Positions 1 to 9,464 of a stretch of DNA of 64,000 nucleotides are shown in pieces. The notes under the pieces were generated by a model that saw only the letters and a program-made list of their open reading frames with translations, did no database searches and was not told the DNA's origin. Made by a program: the position numbers and the translations under genes. Numbering within the stretch: position 1 is the first letter of the stretch; the number at the start of each line of letters is the position of its first letter. The stretch is from Vibrio tapetis subsp. tapetis (GTDB lineage: Bacteria; Pseudomonadota; Gammaproteobacteria; Enterobacterales; Vibrionaceae): the NCBI RefSeq assembly GCF_900233005.1, contig NZ_LT960611.1, positions 1,612,001 through 1,676,000 on the forward strand. Reading direction: 5' to 3'.

Positions 1-449
1 CCGTTGCCAGTAGGATTAATGACGATAAAAACATGGGAAATCGGTGAAAAATCGAGAAATTCTACAGCTTCAACGCCGACCTAATAGAAGACACCTGGCC
101 CGATATCGATTGGGGGATATGGCTGCGTAACATCGGCTTAGAAGCAGGAAAACCAACCTTGCAGTACAACGGTTCTCATTTCGTATTAGAGGCGGCTCTA
201 TCGCTTCAAGGGGTGGCATTGGTGAAGCACTCTCTCGCCTATCGTTACTTACAAGAGGGCAAGCTAGTACGAATAGGCAACGTCGCGATTCAGCCAGCTT
301 ATAGCTACTATTTGTGCGCCCCTGCGGGCTACTTCAAGCGTGAAAAAGTCAAAATTTTTTGTCACTGGATCAAGCAACAGATTGAACAATCAGCCCTTTT
401 GGGCAGGGAAGAGTTAGATATCATCGAGGCTTCGTACTCATCAGATTAA
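1..449 (+). pseudogene. LysR-type regulator, C-terminal part, in-frame stop
   Basis: The frame beginning at base 3 encodes the effector-binding domain of a LysR-family transcriptional regulator of the GcvA-like kind: the segment around DTWPDIDWGIWL, then LEAALSLQGVAL and the C-terminal LCAPAGYF...FCHWIKQQI are typical. The same frame reads sensibly on both sides of a TGA at 45-47 (VASRINDDKN before, KIEKFYSFNADL after). No start codon follows the stop until a TTG at 159, which lies mid-domain and has no ribosome binding site. I therefore read this as a nonsense-mutated gene whose 5' part lies outside the window. A sequencing error is the main alternative. The family assignment is fairly secure; the target genes cannot be guessed. 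Confidence 0.6.
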
Positions 450-515
450 GCCCTGCCATTTAGTAATGGTGTTATACTGACAGCCATAATCTGAAACAAC
501 GTAGATGCACCTATT

Positions 516-728
516 ATGGAACAAGAAAACAACCCTTTGCATGGGATCACGCTAAAAAAATTACTGACAGAATTAGTCGATCATTATGGCTGGGAAGAGC
601 TGAGCTACATGGTCAATATCAACTGCTTCAAAAGTGATCCAAGCATAAACTCAAGCCTGAAATTCCTCCGAAAAACCGATTGGGCGCGTGAGAAAGTTGA
701 AAAGATCTATATTGATTTGAAGAGATAA
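516..728 (+). CDS. VF530-family (DUF2132) small DNA-binding protein
   Basis: A 70-residue protein with the VF530/DUF2132 signature: N-terminal NPLHGITL, then [10 protein letters not shown], an INCF segment and a C-terminal [13 protein letters not shown]. The founding member, VF530 of Vibrio fischeri, was studied structurally and proposed to bind DNA; the cellular role remains unclear. The gene stands alone on the + strand. It converges with the EF-G2 gene, and the two share the hairpin at 842-876. Its TAA stop is also the first triplet of a copy of the window's 14-nt repeat (TAAGTACCAAAAGC), so the repeat begins exactly at the end of the coding sequence. Confidence 0.85.
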   Translation: MEQENNPLHGITLKKLLTELVDHYGWEELSYMVNINCFKSDPSINSSLKFLRKTDWAREKVEKIYIDLKR

Positions 729-788
729 GTACCAAAAGCTAAGTACTAAAAGCTAAGTTCGAAAAGCGAAGTAAGAGCTTAAAAGCGA
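726..788 (+). repeat. 14-nt repeat array, copy a
   Basis: Degenerate tandem copies of TAAGTACTAAAAGC: TAAGTACCAAAAGC, TAAGTACTAAAAGC, TAAGTTCGAAAAGC and a decayed copy. The array begins at the stop codon of the VF530-family gene. The same unit recurs at nine other sites in the window. Confidence 0.75.
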
Positions 789-841
789 CTTTGGCTTTCG
801 AGTGTAGCGGCCTTAGGCCTTTTCTTAGACTGCTTTAAAAC

Positions 842-876
842 AAAAGCCCCGCAAGTTTTCACTTGCGGGGCTTTTT
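842..876. terminator. Bidirectional terminator between VF530 gene and EF-G2 gene
   Basis: Inverted repeat AAAAGCCCCGCAAGT / ACTTGCGGGGCTTTT with a TTTC loop. It has an A-run on the left and a T-run on the right, so it can terminate both convergent genes. Confidence 0.9.
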
Positions 877-895
877 AGTTAATTAGAGAAAGCGA

Positions 896-2980
896 TTATT
901 TGTTCGCTTTTTCTTCTTTAACTTTAGCGATAACTTCTTCAGCTACGTTCATTGGACATGGTGCGTAGTGAGAGAACTCCATAGAGAACTGACCACGACC
1001 AGAAGTCATTGTACGTAGAGAACCGATGTAACCGAACATCTCAGAAAGAGGGATGTCAGCTTTAACACGAACACCAGTTACGCCAGCCATTTGGTCTTTG
1101 ATCATTCCACGACGACGGTTAAGGTCACCGATTACATCACCAACGTGATCGTCTGGAGTGAACACGTCTACAGCCATGATTGGCTCTAGAAGTTGTGCAC
1201 CAGCTTTTGGCATAGATTGACGGAATGCGCCTTTTGCTGCGATTTCAAATGCTACTGCAGATGAATCGACTGCGTGGAAGCCACCATCGAAAAGTTCGAT
1301 TTCAACATCAAGAACAGGGAAACCAGCTAGAACACCAGTATCCATCATGCCTTTGAAGCCTTTCTCGATTGCAGGCCAGAATTCTTTAGGAACGTTACCG
1401 CCCACAACAGAAGACTTGAACGAGAAACCTGAACCAACTTCACCTGGTTTCATTGTGTAGTCGATCTTACCGAACTGACCAGAACCACCAGATTGTTTCT
1501 TATGCGTGTAGCTATCTTCAACTGCTTGAGTAATAGTTTCACGGTAAGCAACTTGAGGAGCACCAACAGTCAAGTCAACACCGTAAGTACGCTTAAGGAT
1601 GTCTACTTTGATGTCTAGGTGAAGCTCACCCATACCTTTTAGGATAGTTTCGCCAGTTTCTTCGTCAGTTTCAACTTGGAAAGACGGATCTTCTGCAACC
1701 ATTTTACCAATTGCAACACCCATTTTTTCAGAGCCGCCTTTATCTTTAGGCGTAACAGCAATTGAGATTACAGGAACAGGGAAAACCATTGGCTCTAGTG
1801 TTACTGAATCTTTAGGGTTACACAGAGTGTGACCAGTTTGAACGTTCTTCATACCAACGATAGCGATGATATCACCCGCTTGAGCGCGAGTAAGTTCGTT
1901 ACGGTCGTCTGCTTGCATCTCAACCATACGGCCAACACGCTCAGTTTTACCCGTGAATGAGTTAAGGATAGTGTCACCCTTGTTCAATACACCTGAGTAG
2001 ATACGTACGAACGTTAGAGCACCGAAACGGTCATCCATGATTTTGAATGCTAGCGCTTTGAACGTTTCTTCAGTAGAAACGATCGCGTGCTCGCCAGTTT
2101 CTTCGCCTGCTTCGTCCATTAGAGGTTGTGGATCAACTTCAGTTGGAGAAGGTAGGTAATCAACTACAGCATCAAGGATAAGTTGCATGCCTTTGTTTTT
2201 GAACGCAGAACCACAGTAAGCTGGGAAGAATGCCATTGTGCGAGTACCCTTACGGATACATGCTTTAAGTTGCTCGATAGTCGGCTCTTCGCCTTCCATG
2301 TAAGCTTCCATTAGGTCATCGTCTTGCTCAACAGCAGTTTCAACTAGCATCTCACGGTATTCTTCAACCTGATCAACCATGTCAGCTGGAACGTCTTGAA
2401 GCTCGTAGTTTTCTGGAAGACCAGTGTCATCCCATACGAAAGCTTTACGAGTAAGAAGGTCTACAACACCAACGAAACCGTCTTCGATACCGATAGGTAG
2501 AACCATTACTAGTGGGTTAGCACCTAGTACGTCTTTAGTTTGCTTAACAACACGGTAGAAGTCAGCGCCCATACGGTCTAGTTTGTTAACGAAGATGATA
2601 CGTGCAACTTCTGATTCGTTCGCGTAACGCCAGTTAGTTTCTGATTGTGGTTCAACACCACCAGAACCACAGAATACGCCGATGCCGCCATCAAGAACTT
2701 TAAGAGAACGGTAAACTTCTACTGTGAAGTCAACGTGTCCCGGAGTATCGATAACGTTAAAACGGTGATCATTCCAGAAACAACTTACCGCTGCAGATTG
2801 GATAGTAATTCCGCGCTCAGCTTCCTGTTCCATGAAGTCAGTAGTTGACTCACCATCGTGAACTTCACCAGTTTTGTGGATCTGGCCAGTAAGCTTTAGG
2901 ATACGCTCAGTTGTCGTGGTTTTACCCGCATCAACGTGCGCGAAAATACCAATGTTTCTGTATTTTGATAAATCAGTCAT
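896..2980 (-). CDS. fusA2: Elongation factor G 2
   Basis: A translational GTPase of 694 residues with the EF-G layout: G domain with P-loop AHVDAGKT (residues 15-22), G2 region [15 protein letters not shown] and the NKLD guanine-specificity motif, followed by domains II to V ending in the SHYAPCP region. Sequence hallmarks ([35 protein letters not shown]) match the second EF-G found in vibrios and some other gammaproteobacteria, not the fusA of the str operon. EF-G catalyses ribosomal translocation and, with RRF, ribosome recycling; duplicated EF-Gs in other bacteria can divide these jobs or be conditional, so the exact role here is inferred only as translational GTPase. The gene is monocistronic and neighbours radA on the same strand. 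Confidence 0.93.
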   Translation of the reverse strand: MTDLSKYRNIGIFAHVDAGKTTTTERILKLTGQIHKTGEVHDGESTTDFMEQEAERGITIQSAAVSCFWNDHRFNVIDTPGHVDFTVEVYRSLKVLDGGIGVFCGSGGVEPQSETNWRYANESEVARIIFVNKLDRMGADFYRVVKQTKDVLGANPLVMVLPIGIEDGFVGVVDLLTRKAFVWDDTGLPENYELQDVPADMVDQVEEYREMLVETAVEQDDDLMEAYMEGEEPTIEQLKACIRKGTRTMAFFPAYCGSAFKNKGMQLILDAVVDYLPSPTEVDPQPLMDEAGEETGEHAIVSTEETFKALAFKIMDDRFGALTFVRIYSGVLNKGDTILNSFTGKTERVGRMVEMQADDRNELTRAQAGDIIAIVGMKNVQTGHTLCNPKDSVTLEPMVFPVPVISIAVTPKDKGGSEKMGVAIGKMVAEDPSFQVETDEETGETILKGMGELHLDIKVDILKRTYGVDLTVGAPQVAYRETITQAVEDSYTHKKQSGGSGQFGKIDYTMKPGEVGSGFSFKSSVVGGNVPKEFWPAIEKGFKGMMDTGVLAGFPVLDVEIELFDGGFHAVDSSAVAFEIAAKGAFRQSMPKAGAQLLEPIMAVDVFTPDDHVGDVIGDLNRRRGMIKDQMAGVTGVRVKADIPLSEMFGYIGSLRTMTSGRGQFSMEFSHYAPCPMNVAEEVIAKVKEEKANK

Positions 2981-3276
2981 CGTTTTACTCTATTAATAGG
3001 ATATAAAATGCGCGCAAAGTATACCACAATCTGTCAAGACTAATAGTATTGCGTGCATTCGATAGAAAAAAACTCTCCGCGCTCGAGACGTGGAAAGTTG
3101 TGTGTTTAAACTTTAGTAGCGATAAGTTCGGTTTTCTATTCTATATAGTTAAAATAGTTCCTCTAGTGACAATTCCTCAGCATTTTTCAGCTCGGATACT
3201 ACGTCTCGCGTACTAGGGTTAAAAGTTTGCGCCGATTATAGCTACTTTTGGATTGGGTTTGAATAGAAAAAACACA

Positions 3277-4656
3277 CTAAAGCTCATCAAAAGCCTCGAT
3301 GGCATCAGAAAGCTTTTTAACACCATGTATTTGCATACCTTCGATGCCGCCTTTTGGCATGTTCGCCGCTGGCACTATCGCTTTTTTGAAACCATGCTTG
3401 AATGCTTCCATCAAACGCTCTTGCCCACTTGGTACTGGGCGGATTTCTCCAGCCAACCCAACTTCACCAAAAACAACGACATCTTTTGGTAATGGACGGT
3501 CTCGAAAACTAGAAAGAAGTGCCACAAGCAGTGCCAAGTCTGCGCTGGTTTCCGTCACTTTGACGCCGCCAACTACGTTCACAAAGACATCTTGATCCGC
3601 CATTTGCAGCCCACCGTGTTTATGCAACACTGCGAGCAACATCGACAATCTATTCTGATCGAGCCCCACTGCGACACGGCGTGGATTTGCTAGCTGTGAG
3701 TAATCCACCAGCGCTTGTATTTCTACTAATAGTGGTCTTGTTCCTTCCCATACCACCATAACTGAACTGCCAGAAGTGTCTTCTTCACCTCTGGATAAAA
3801 AGATAGCGGACGGATTACTGACTTCTTTTAAGCCTTGTCCGGTCATAGCAAATACGCCGAGCTCATTAACAGCGCCAAAACGGTTTTTGTGACTACGCAA
3901 CGTTCTAAACCGGCTATCGTTGCTGCCATCTAACAATACTGAACAGTCAATAATATGCTCTAACACTTTAGGCCCAGCTAAGCTGCCGTCTTTGGTAACA
4001 TGACCAACAAGGAATATTGAGACATTATTTTGTTTTGCATAACGAGTTAATGCTGTCGCAGATTCTCTCACTTGAGCGACACTACCAGGGGAGGACTGAA
4101 CATCAGCAACATGCATAACTTGAATTGAGTCGATCACCATAATGCGAGGTTGTTCTTTTTCCGCTATTTGGCAAATTTTATCGACGTTCGTTTCCGACAA
4201 CATCTTTAAGTTATCTTTAGGTAAACCCAAACGAGATGCTCGCATGGCCACTTGTTGTAAGGACTCTTCTCCTGTGACATACAAGGTCGGCATTTCGCTG
4301 GCCAAGCGGCACATCGTCTGCAATAACAATGTTGATTTGCCTGCTCCAGGGCTGCCACCGATCAATATTGCGGCTCCGGGTACGATTCCCCCGCCCAATA
4401 CTCGGTCGAGTTCTTTAAAGCTACTGCTAAATCGAGGAACTTCTTGTAAGTTGATTTCAGAAAGAACCTGTACTTGCGATTCGGTCGCGGAACCCGCATA
4501 ACCGGACATTCGCTCATTACGTGCTACTTGAGGCGATGCCGCTAAGCGAACCTCTGAAATTGTATTCCATGCACCACAAGCGTTGCACTGCCCTTGCCAG
4601 CGGGGAAAATCCGCGCCACAATCATTACAAACATAAGCGCGTTTTGCTTTTGCCAT
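3277..4656 (-). CDS. radA: DNA repair protein RadA
   Basis: RadA (Sms) of normal length, 459 residues. It promotes branch migration of recombination intermediates alongside RecA. Domains in order: an N-terminal C4 zinc finger (C10, C13, C24, C27); a RecA-like ATPase core with Walker A GSPGAGKST around K107; the RadA-specific KNRFG motif at 257-261; and a C-terminal Lon-protease-like domain (VGGVKVTE...VVFGEVGLAGEIRPV) that lacks the Lon catalytic role. The start ATG is followed at once by the zinc-finger segment, as in other RadA proteins. It diverges from the PilZ-protein gene across a 122-bp gap. No clear terminator is visible downstream. Confidence 0.96.
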   Translation of the reverse strand: MAKAKRAYVCNDCGADFPRWQGQCNACGAWNTISEVRLAASPQVARNERMSGYAGSATESQVQVLSEINLQEVPRFSSSFKELDRVLGGGIVPGAAILIGGSPGAGKSTLLLQTMCRLASEMPTLYVTGEESLQQVAMRASRLGLPKDNLKMLSETNVDKICQIAEKEQPRIMVIDSIQVMHVADVQSSPGSVAQVRESATALTRYAKQNNVSIFLVGHVTKDGSLAGPKVLEHIIDCSVLLDGSNDSRFRTLRSHKNRFGAVNELGVFAMTGQGLKEVSNPSAIFLSRGEEDTSGSSVMVVWEGTRPLLVEIQALVDYSQLANPRRVAVGLDQNRLSMLLAVLHKHGGLQMADQDVFVNVVGGVKVTETSADLALLVALLSSFRDRPLPKDVVVFGEVGLAGEIRPVPSGQERLMEAFKHGFKKAIVPAANMPKGGIEGMQIHGVKKLSDAIEAFDEL

Positions 4657-4778
4657 ACCATTCCACTTCTTAAAAACTATACTTAAAGATATCTATAATT
4701 AGACTAAACGTATAATCTACTAAAGGTACAGCGTACCTCGCCGATAACTCACTAAGGGTAAACACTTTAACAGAAACC

Positions 4779-7124
4779 ATGGAACAGGCAGAAATACTCT
4801 CTTTCGTAGAACGATTAATTCCAGTATATCATTCCGATGATTTTGACCTTGTGTTGTCTCAAATGACAGAGGGGGAGCACCCTTCTGCCAAAATCATCAT
4901 AAAAATGGAACTGAAACGAGTCATGGCGCCTTGCAGTAAATCCATTGATTTACGAGGTCGTGTACAAGGAGACTGCCGAGAATACAATCTCAATGGTATT
5001 CGTCATTGGTTCGATGATGTGGCAATCAATGCTTATCATAAAAAGATCAAGCGCTATGGTGGCTACACCGAAGGGGTCTGGGAAGCGCTGATCAACACTC
5101 GAAATAACTTTAGGGTAATGAGCAAAGTTCGCTCTAATATGCCGTACAGCATTACCGACCCAGAGAGCCCATATGAAGCCGAACTCATTCGCTTAGGCTA
5201 TGACCTTCGTCGTCAAGAAAATCGCTTACGCATGGCTAGCCAAGTCAATATTAAGCTCAGCTCAGGACAAGAGATTCACGGAGTCAGTGTCGATCTTTCC
5301 TGTTCAGGCGCACGTTTTAAAGTACCCAGCGCGTTTGACTATCGTTTAGGCGAAGTGATACAAGCTACCTTTGTACAAATTGCTAAAGAAGTGAACGACC
5401 CTCAATTAGAAGAAGCCTTAGAATACCGAATTTTGGGTGTGGACGATTGCTACGAGAATAATAGCGTTCGCTGGTTGAGGCTAAAAAGGCTAACGGATAC
5501 CGATGTTATCGCCCATGCCATAGAAGAACTACTACAGAAAAGCAGTAAGCGCGCCAAGCACGATAATCAAGATCACATCTTACGTGCCCGTTCTCGTGGT
5601 TATGAACACTGCTATCTTCGCCACACCACTAATTTGCCACTTTTCTTTAGCGGAACCAGTTTACGCTACGGCCTGCTGACGGATGCCAACCAATCCATTT
5701 GGAACTATTGGCATGATGAACGCAATCAACAAGCCTTTGGTACCTTATTTACCAAAGAGCGTATGGCACCACTTATACAGCCAGGCATGAAAGAGAGCAG
5801 TAATTTCGTGTATTCTTTCACCCACGACCATCAAGACAAAACCCTGTTTTATAGCATGATGCTTCCCGAAGCCAGCATTGCACAGCGTCAACTGTTTTGG
5901 CACGTTGGTGCAAGACGTGACAGCTGGCGTGTCCACAAATTACATATGTTTGAGCTAACGAAAGACGACATAGAGCATTTGCTTGAAGTTGCACCAGAAA
6001 TGAAAGAAACGCTCAATACACTAACGCATATCGGTATTTTGCAAGAAGTCAGCGACGCAACGAATAGCTCCGACTATTTATTAACAGAGAAGCCGACACT
6101 GCCCAGTTCAGAGCTCAATCCATATCGTCATTCTCGCTCTGTTGTTGGATCACCTCAAGGCGTTTACTTTGATGCCAGCACTCAACGTAAAGAACCACGC
6201 TTTATGTTCGACTCTCCCGTGGCTGTTACTGCAAACGACGAAGAGGCGATTAAAGGCAAAAGTGTTAACTTTTCGACTAGAGGCATCCACTTAACGCTTG
6301 AATCTCCACTATCAGCAAAAGCGGGAGATGAAGTTCGTGTCAACTACCTTGAACTGCAACGCTATGACACTGATGTTCCGCTGTCTGATGTCAACTATCA
6401 AGTCATCAGGTTGAGCCCAGATAGCCGAGAAATTCAGCTCACCATCATCGACAGCCAACAAGCGAATCGCAGCATTAATTTCTTAAAAAGACTAATTAGT
6501 CACAACCAATCAAAACTGGTTGAAGATACTGAAGAGCTTCCATCTAAGGAACTGCTCAATGCTATGCACCTTTTGCTACTCAATAGAATGGTTAGCATTC
6601 CATTTTATATTGAAAAGAAAGACCGAATTCTCCAACCAAGAGCCGTCGGGGTTAACTTTCCACTGCATTCTTTGGCAAAAATACTGCAATCCTTAGGGCA
6701 TGCGGGCAAAGTATCACTGGAACCTTTGTTTAAAAACCGAACCAATACTTTATTGGCCTCGCCTATGCGACCAGTAGAGGGAGCGAAACCACAGTTCCAT
6801 GACTTATATATTGGGATCATACAAAACGGCAAACAAATCGAACAATTTGCGACCAAGCTACACAGTGATTTCGAAACGATTGAAGAACGGATTTTGTTTG
6901 TAAAGAAGACCAAATTAAAAGGCAAATTCTACGCATTGCGCCTTTCAGGAATGCCGATTTTTGAGTCCACTTCCAATTTGCTGAACCTCGAATTGGGAGA
7001 TCTTGCAAAAGCAACCATGCATCACGCACGCGCGCTCGAGAAAGAGTTTAACAGTTTGGTAGGTTATGGGGAGTTGGTTGATATAACCGATGAAGTACTT
7101 ATCCGCTTAGAGCTAACAGAATAA
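4779..7124 (+). CDS. PilZ-domain c-di-GMP receptor, PlzC type
   Basis: A 781-residue cytoplasmic protein containing two PilZ signatures. The first has RxxxR at R145-R149 and DxSxxG at D172/S174/G177. The second has RxxxR at R470-R474 and NxSxxG at N497/S499/G502. Both sets are the residues that hold c-di-GMP in PilZ proteins. The neighbourhood (EF-G2, radA, this gene, serB) is the setting of V. cholerae PlzC, which was reported to bind c-di-GMP, so I infer orthology. No membrane segment or catalytic domain is evident. The gene is divergent from radA and convergent with serB. In the same window two GGDEF-EAL proteins could set the ligand level. The output process is not apparent from sequence. 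Confidence 0.88.
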   Translation: MEQAEILSFVERLIPVYHSDDFDLVLSQMTEGEHPSAKIIIKMELKRVMAPCSKSIDLRGRVQGDCREYNLNGIRHWFDDVAINAYHKKIKRYGGYTEGVWEALINTRNNFRVMSKVRSNMPYSITDPESPYEAELIRLGYDLRRQENRLRMASQVNIKLSSGQEIHGVSVDLSCSGARFKVPSAFDYRLGEVIQATFVQIAKEVNDPQLEEALEYRILGVDDCYENNSVRWLRLKRLTDTDVIAHAIEELLQKSSKRAKHDNQDHILRARSRGYEHCYLRHTTNLPLFFSGTSLRYGLLTDANQSIWNYWHDERNQQAFGTLFTKERMAPLIQPGMKESSNFVYSFTHDHQDKTLFYSMMLPEASIAQRQLFWHVGARRDSWRVHKLHMFELTKDDIEHLLEVAPEMKETLNTLTHIGILQEVSDATNSSDYLLTEKPTLPSSELNPYRHSRSVVGSPQGVYFDASTQRKEPRFMFDSPVAVTANDEEAIKGKSVNFSTRGIHLTLESPLSAKAGDEVRVNYLELQRYDTDVPLSDVNYQVIRLSPDSREIQLTIIDSQQANRSINFLKRLISHNQSKLVEDTEELPSKELLNAMHLLLLNRMVSIPFYIEKKDRILQPRAVGVNFPLHSLAKILQSLGHAGKVSLEPLFKNRTNTLLASPMRPVEGAKPQFHDLYIGIIQNGKQIEQFATKLHSDFETIEERILFVKKTKLKGKFYALRLSGMPIFESTSNLLNLELGDLAKATMHHARALEKEFNSLVGYGELVDITDEVLIRLELTE

Positions 7125-7131
7125 CAATGAA

Positions 7132-7160
7132 TCGGCTTTCACTCACCAAGTGAAAGCCGA
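7132..7160. terminator. Hairpin between PilZ gene and serB
   Basis: Perfect 12-bp inverted repeat TCGGCTTTCACT / AGTGAAAGCCGA with a 5-nt loop, between convergent genes. There is no long T-run on either side, so termination is probable but not certain. Confidence 0.6.
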
Positions 7161-7188
7161 ACCAATCAAAAATATCAAAAACTTAGCA

Positions 7189-8148
7189 CTACCAGTTCAC
7201 TTTACGTTGCTTCACCAGCCCAGCACTTAAAATACACAATACCCCGCCTAATCCGGCATATCGTACGGCTGTTTGCGCCACCTGTTCGACCTTAGGTTTA
7301 GCGTGATAAGCAACGCCTAAACCCGCACTCGCCATCATCACGAGATCGTTCGCACCATCTCCAACGGCCACTGTATTGTGCGGTTCAATATCATATTGCT
7401 CGGCCAACTGCTGCAAAATCTCAGCTTTCGTTTGAGCGCTAACAATATCCCCTAATACTTGACCTGTAAGTTTGCCATCAAGGATCTCTAAGGTATTCGA
7501 CTGTGCATGATCAAGATCTAAGGTATCTTTCAGGTAGTCAGAAAAGTAGGTAAAGCCACCCGATGCAATCGCCGTTTTCCAACCATACCGCTGCAATGTT
7601 TCAACCAGAGCTTCGAGTTCCGGCATAAACGGTAATCCACAACGAACTTGCTCTAAAATGGATTCATCCGCGCCCTTCAAGGCGCCAACACGCTGGCGTA
7701 AACTTTCCTCAAAGTCCAATTCACCTTGCATGGCCCGTTCAGTGACTTCTGCTACCATCTCGCCCACACCGGCCAATTTGGCAATTTCATCGATACACTC
7801 GATTTGAATTGCTGTGGAATCCATGTCCATAACAATGAGACCTGGCTTGGATAAGTCCGGCAGATCAGTAAGGCTGGCATAGTCTAGTTTGAGCGCTTGT
7901 AGGATTTCTTCATGCTGTGCCGTAAGATTACCCGCCATCAAGGCCACTTCATAGGGGCCAGCTTGCCACACTGATAGCACCGCATTATATTGACCCGTTA
8001 AAAAATCGAGATCTTCCAGTTGCTGTGTTGAAATATAAGAACCAAAAATGATCCAATTCGCTTTGCTTTTGTCTAGCTGAGTGGCATGGAGTACTTCTGG
8101 AAATCTATTAAGAAGAGGAATCCGTTTGTTAAATGAAAATGTCATCAT
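7189..8148 (-). CDS. serB: Phosphoserine phosphatase SerB
   Basis: SerB catalyses the last step of serine synthesis, L-phosphoserine to L-serine plus phosphate. The haloacid-dehalogenase motifs are clear: DMDST at residues 108-112 with nucleophile D108, the TAIASGGF motif II region, and VGDGANDLVMM near the C terminus. The N-terminal ~90 residues are the extra regulatory extension typical of gammaproteobacterial SerB; the total of 319 residues is normal. Two adjacent ATG codons begin the frame; a GGAC sequence a few bases upstream suits the first. The gene is divergent from ytjB, as is usual in enterobacteria and vibrios. Confidence 0.95.
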   Translation of the reverse strand: MMTFSFNKRIPLLNRFPEVLHATQLDKSKANWIIFGSYISTQQLEDLDFLTGQYNAVLSVWQAGPYEVALMAGNLTAQHEEILQALKLDYASLTDLPDLSKPGLIVMDMDSTAIQIECIDEIAKLAGVGEMVAEVTERAMQGELDFEESLRQRVGALKGADESILEQVRCGLPFMPELEALVETLQRYGWKTAIASGGFTYFSDYLKDTLDLDHAQSNTLEILDGKLTGQVLGDIVSAQTKAEILQQLAEQYDIEPHNTVAVGDGANDLVMMASAGLGVAYHAKPKVEQVAQTAVRYAGLGGVLCILSAGLVKQRKVNW

Positions 8149-8273
8149 TTCGTCCGTGAGTATTGATTCATAATTACAATACAGGAACGTTACCCTATTG
8201 CAATTTAGAAAGGCAAGCTACAATATGCTTTAACGTTCTAAATAGACCTATTTAGACACGACTAGGGAATTTT

Positions 8274-8888
8274 ATGAGTACATCATTATTTTCATTTCGT
8301 TCTTTTTTACGACTACTGGCCATGGCCGTGTTGGCAGTCCTGTTCGTCTTGATGATCCAAAACAGCGTCGTGATCAGTAAAGGAAATGAACAAATCCAGA
8401 CTCGCCAGTTGGAAACTCTGACTAACATCTTGGTCTCCCAAGCCGCACTCTCTGCCAGCAACATGCTGGTTAACGAGGAACAAGAGCGGCTGTTGCAATT
8501 AACTGAACAACTGTCCAAAGACCCTCTCGTATTTGATGCAACCATTTATGATGCCGAAGGTGTCAAGCTTGCTTCTAGTCAAAACGCTCAACCTGTTCGC
8601 GCCACTTTAGGCCTAGATACCCCTTTAGGTACAGCCAATATCGGACGGCAGCAACTTGTAGAACCTATCGATCATGATGGAAACCAAATTGGTTTTGTAA
8701 GAATTACATTTGAGAAAGGACGCGTCACCGCCATTTCCGATCACCACTATCGAAACAGTGATCGCATGATGTATCTCATGATTCTTATTAGCTTTTTCAG
8801 TGGTGTGCTGATCAGTTTCCTCATGCGCCGCCAAGTTCGAAAAAGTCGTACCGGTGAAAACCTTCTCCTTAAGAACGTGAACGGATAA
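8274..8888 (+). CDS. ytjB: YtjB/SMP-family membrane protein
   Basis: A 204-residue inner-membrane protein. It has an N-terminal transmembrane helix at about residues 13-32, a periplasmic domain of ~125 residues and a second transmembrane helix (MYLMILISFFSGVLISFL) close to the C terminus, followed by a short basic tail. The layout and the position divergent from serB match YtjB (formerly Smp). Its biochemical role is not established; the periplasmic part resembles sensor-like extracytoplasmic domains but no signalling output domain follows. It ends just before a perfect hairpin that separates it from the Scs-like operon. Confidence 0.85.
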   Translation: MSTSLFSFRSFLRLLAMAVLAVLFVLMIQNSVVISKGNEQIQTRQLETLTNILVSQAALSASNMLVNEEQERLLQLTEQLSKDPLVFDATIYDAEGVKLASSQNAQPVRATLGLDTPLGTANIGRQQLVEPIDHDGNQIGFVRITFEKGRVTAISDHHYRNSDRMMYLMILISFFSGVLISFLMRRQVRKSRTGENLLLKNVNG

Positions 8889-8916
8889 TCACCGAGCTTT
8901 TATTCGCATAAACATC

Positions 8917-8946
8917 AAATAAAGGTGGCTAAGGTCACCTTTATTT
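8917..8946. terminator. Hairpin after ytjB
   Basis: Perfect 11-bp inverted repeat AAATAAAGGTG / CACCTTTATTT with an 8-nt loop. It follows the ytjB stop by 28 bases. The U-rich right arm supports terminator function, and it makes any translation start inside it (GTG at 8925) unlikely. Confidence 0.75.
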
Positions 8947-9032
8947 ACATTTCCCTGACCAAACTCGTATTGCAACGCGGCTTACTCTTCTTTACTCTGA
9001 TTCATTCCATCACAGATCAAACTGAGGCAACC

Positions 9033-9419
9033 TTGCTAAGACGTAACGAAACTCGTCGCGTTATCTGGTCGTTATTGTTAGTTGGATGGCTTCTAGTAAG
9101 CTGTTTAGCCAATACAATCAATGGCTACGGCAACGTCACGCCTGTCGTTTCATCAGACTTAGCTTCCTTATCTCAGCCCGTGGACTCGAAGGCTAACTTT
9201 GTCCAAGCTACGGCAGACAACGATGATTCCGGGGTATGTGAAAAATCCAAGCAATTACTGAATCAAAGCCATACTGACGGCAATTTAGTGTTCTTGTTGT
9301 TTGCCTTCACTATTCTCTTATCTACGCTTCTACAACCCCGTACGCTGCACGATCAACCAGAGCCTCTTCGCCCCCCCAAAGCTCGCCTCCACCTTACTCA
9401 TTGCGTTTTTCAGGAATAA
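9033..9419 (+). CDS. Small membrane protein heading the Scs-like operon
   Basis: Unrecognised 128-residue protein with two likely membrane segments (VIWSLLLVGWLLVSCLA near the start and LVFLLFAFTILLSTLL later) joined by a ~70-residue polar stretch containing one Cys. I place the start at TTG 9033 because GAGG lies 5 bases upstream. The frame is open back to a GTG at 8925, but that codon is inside the ytjB terminator hairpin. Position and size recall ScsA, the small membrane protein that opens the Salmonella scsABCD copper-tolerance operon, but I do not see enough similarity to name it. It is followed 45 bases later by the ScsB-like gene. Confidence 0.6.
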   Translation: MLRRNETRRVIWSLLLVGWLLVSCLANTINGYGNVTPVVSSDLASLSQPVDSKANFVQATADNDDSGVCEKSKQLLNQSHTDGNLVFLLFAFTILLSTLLQPRTLHDQPEPLRPPKARLHLTHCVFQE

Positions 9420-9464
9420 AAACACGGTATTACCGTTCTATATTTTTATTACTGGAGAAAAATC

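Noticed and set aside
45..47. Selenocysteine codon in the LysR-type gene
   Set aside because: LysR regulators do not use selenocysteine, and no SECIS-like hairpin follows the TGA.
8925..9032. Upstream extension of the small membrane protein gene to GTG 8925
   Set aside because: The GTG lies inside the perfect terminator hairpin of ytjB, and the TTG at 9033 has a GAGG site at ideal distance.
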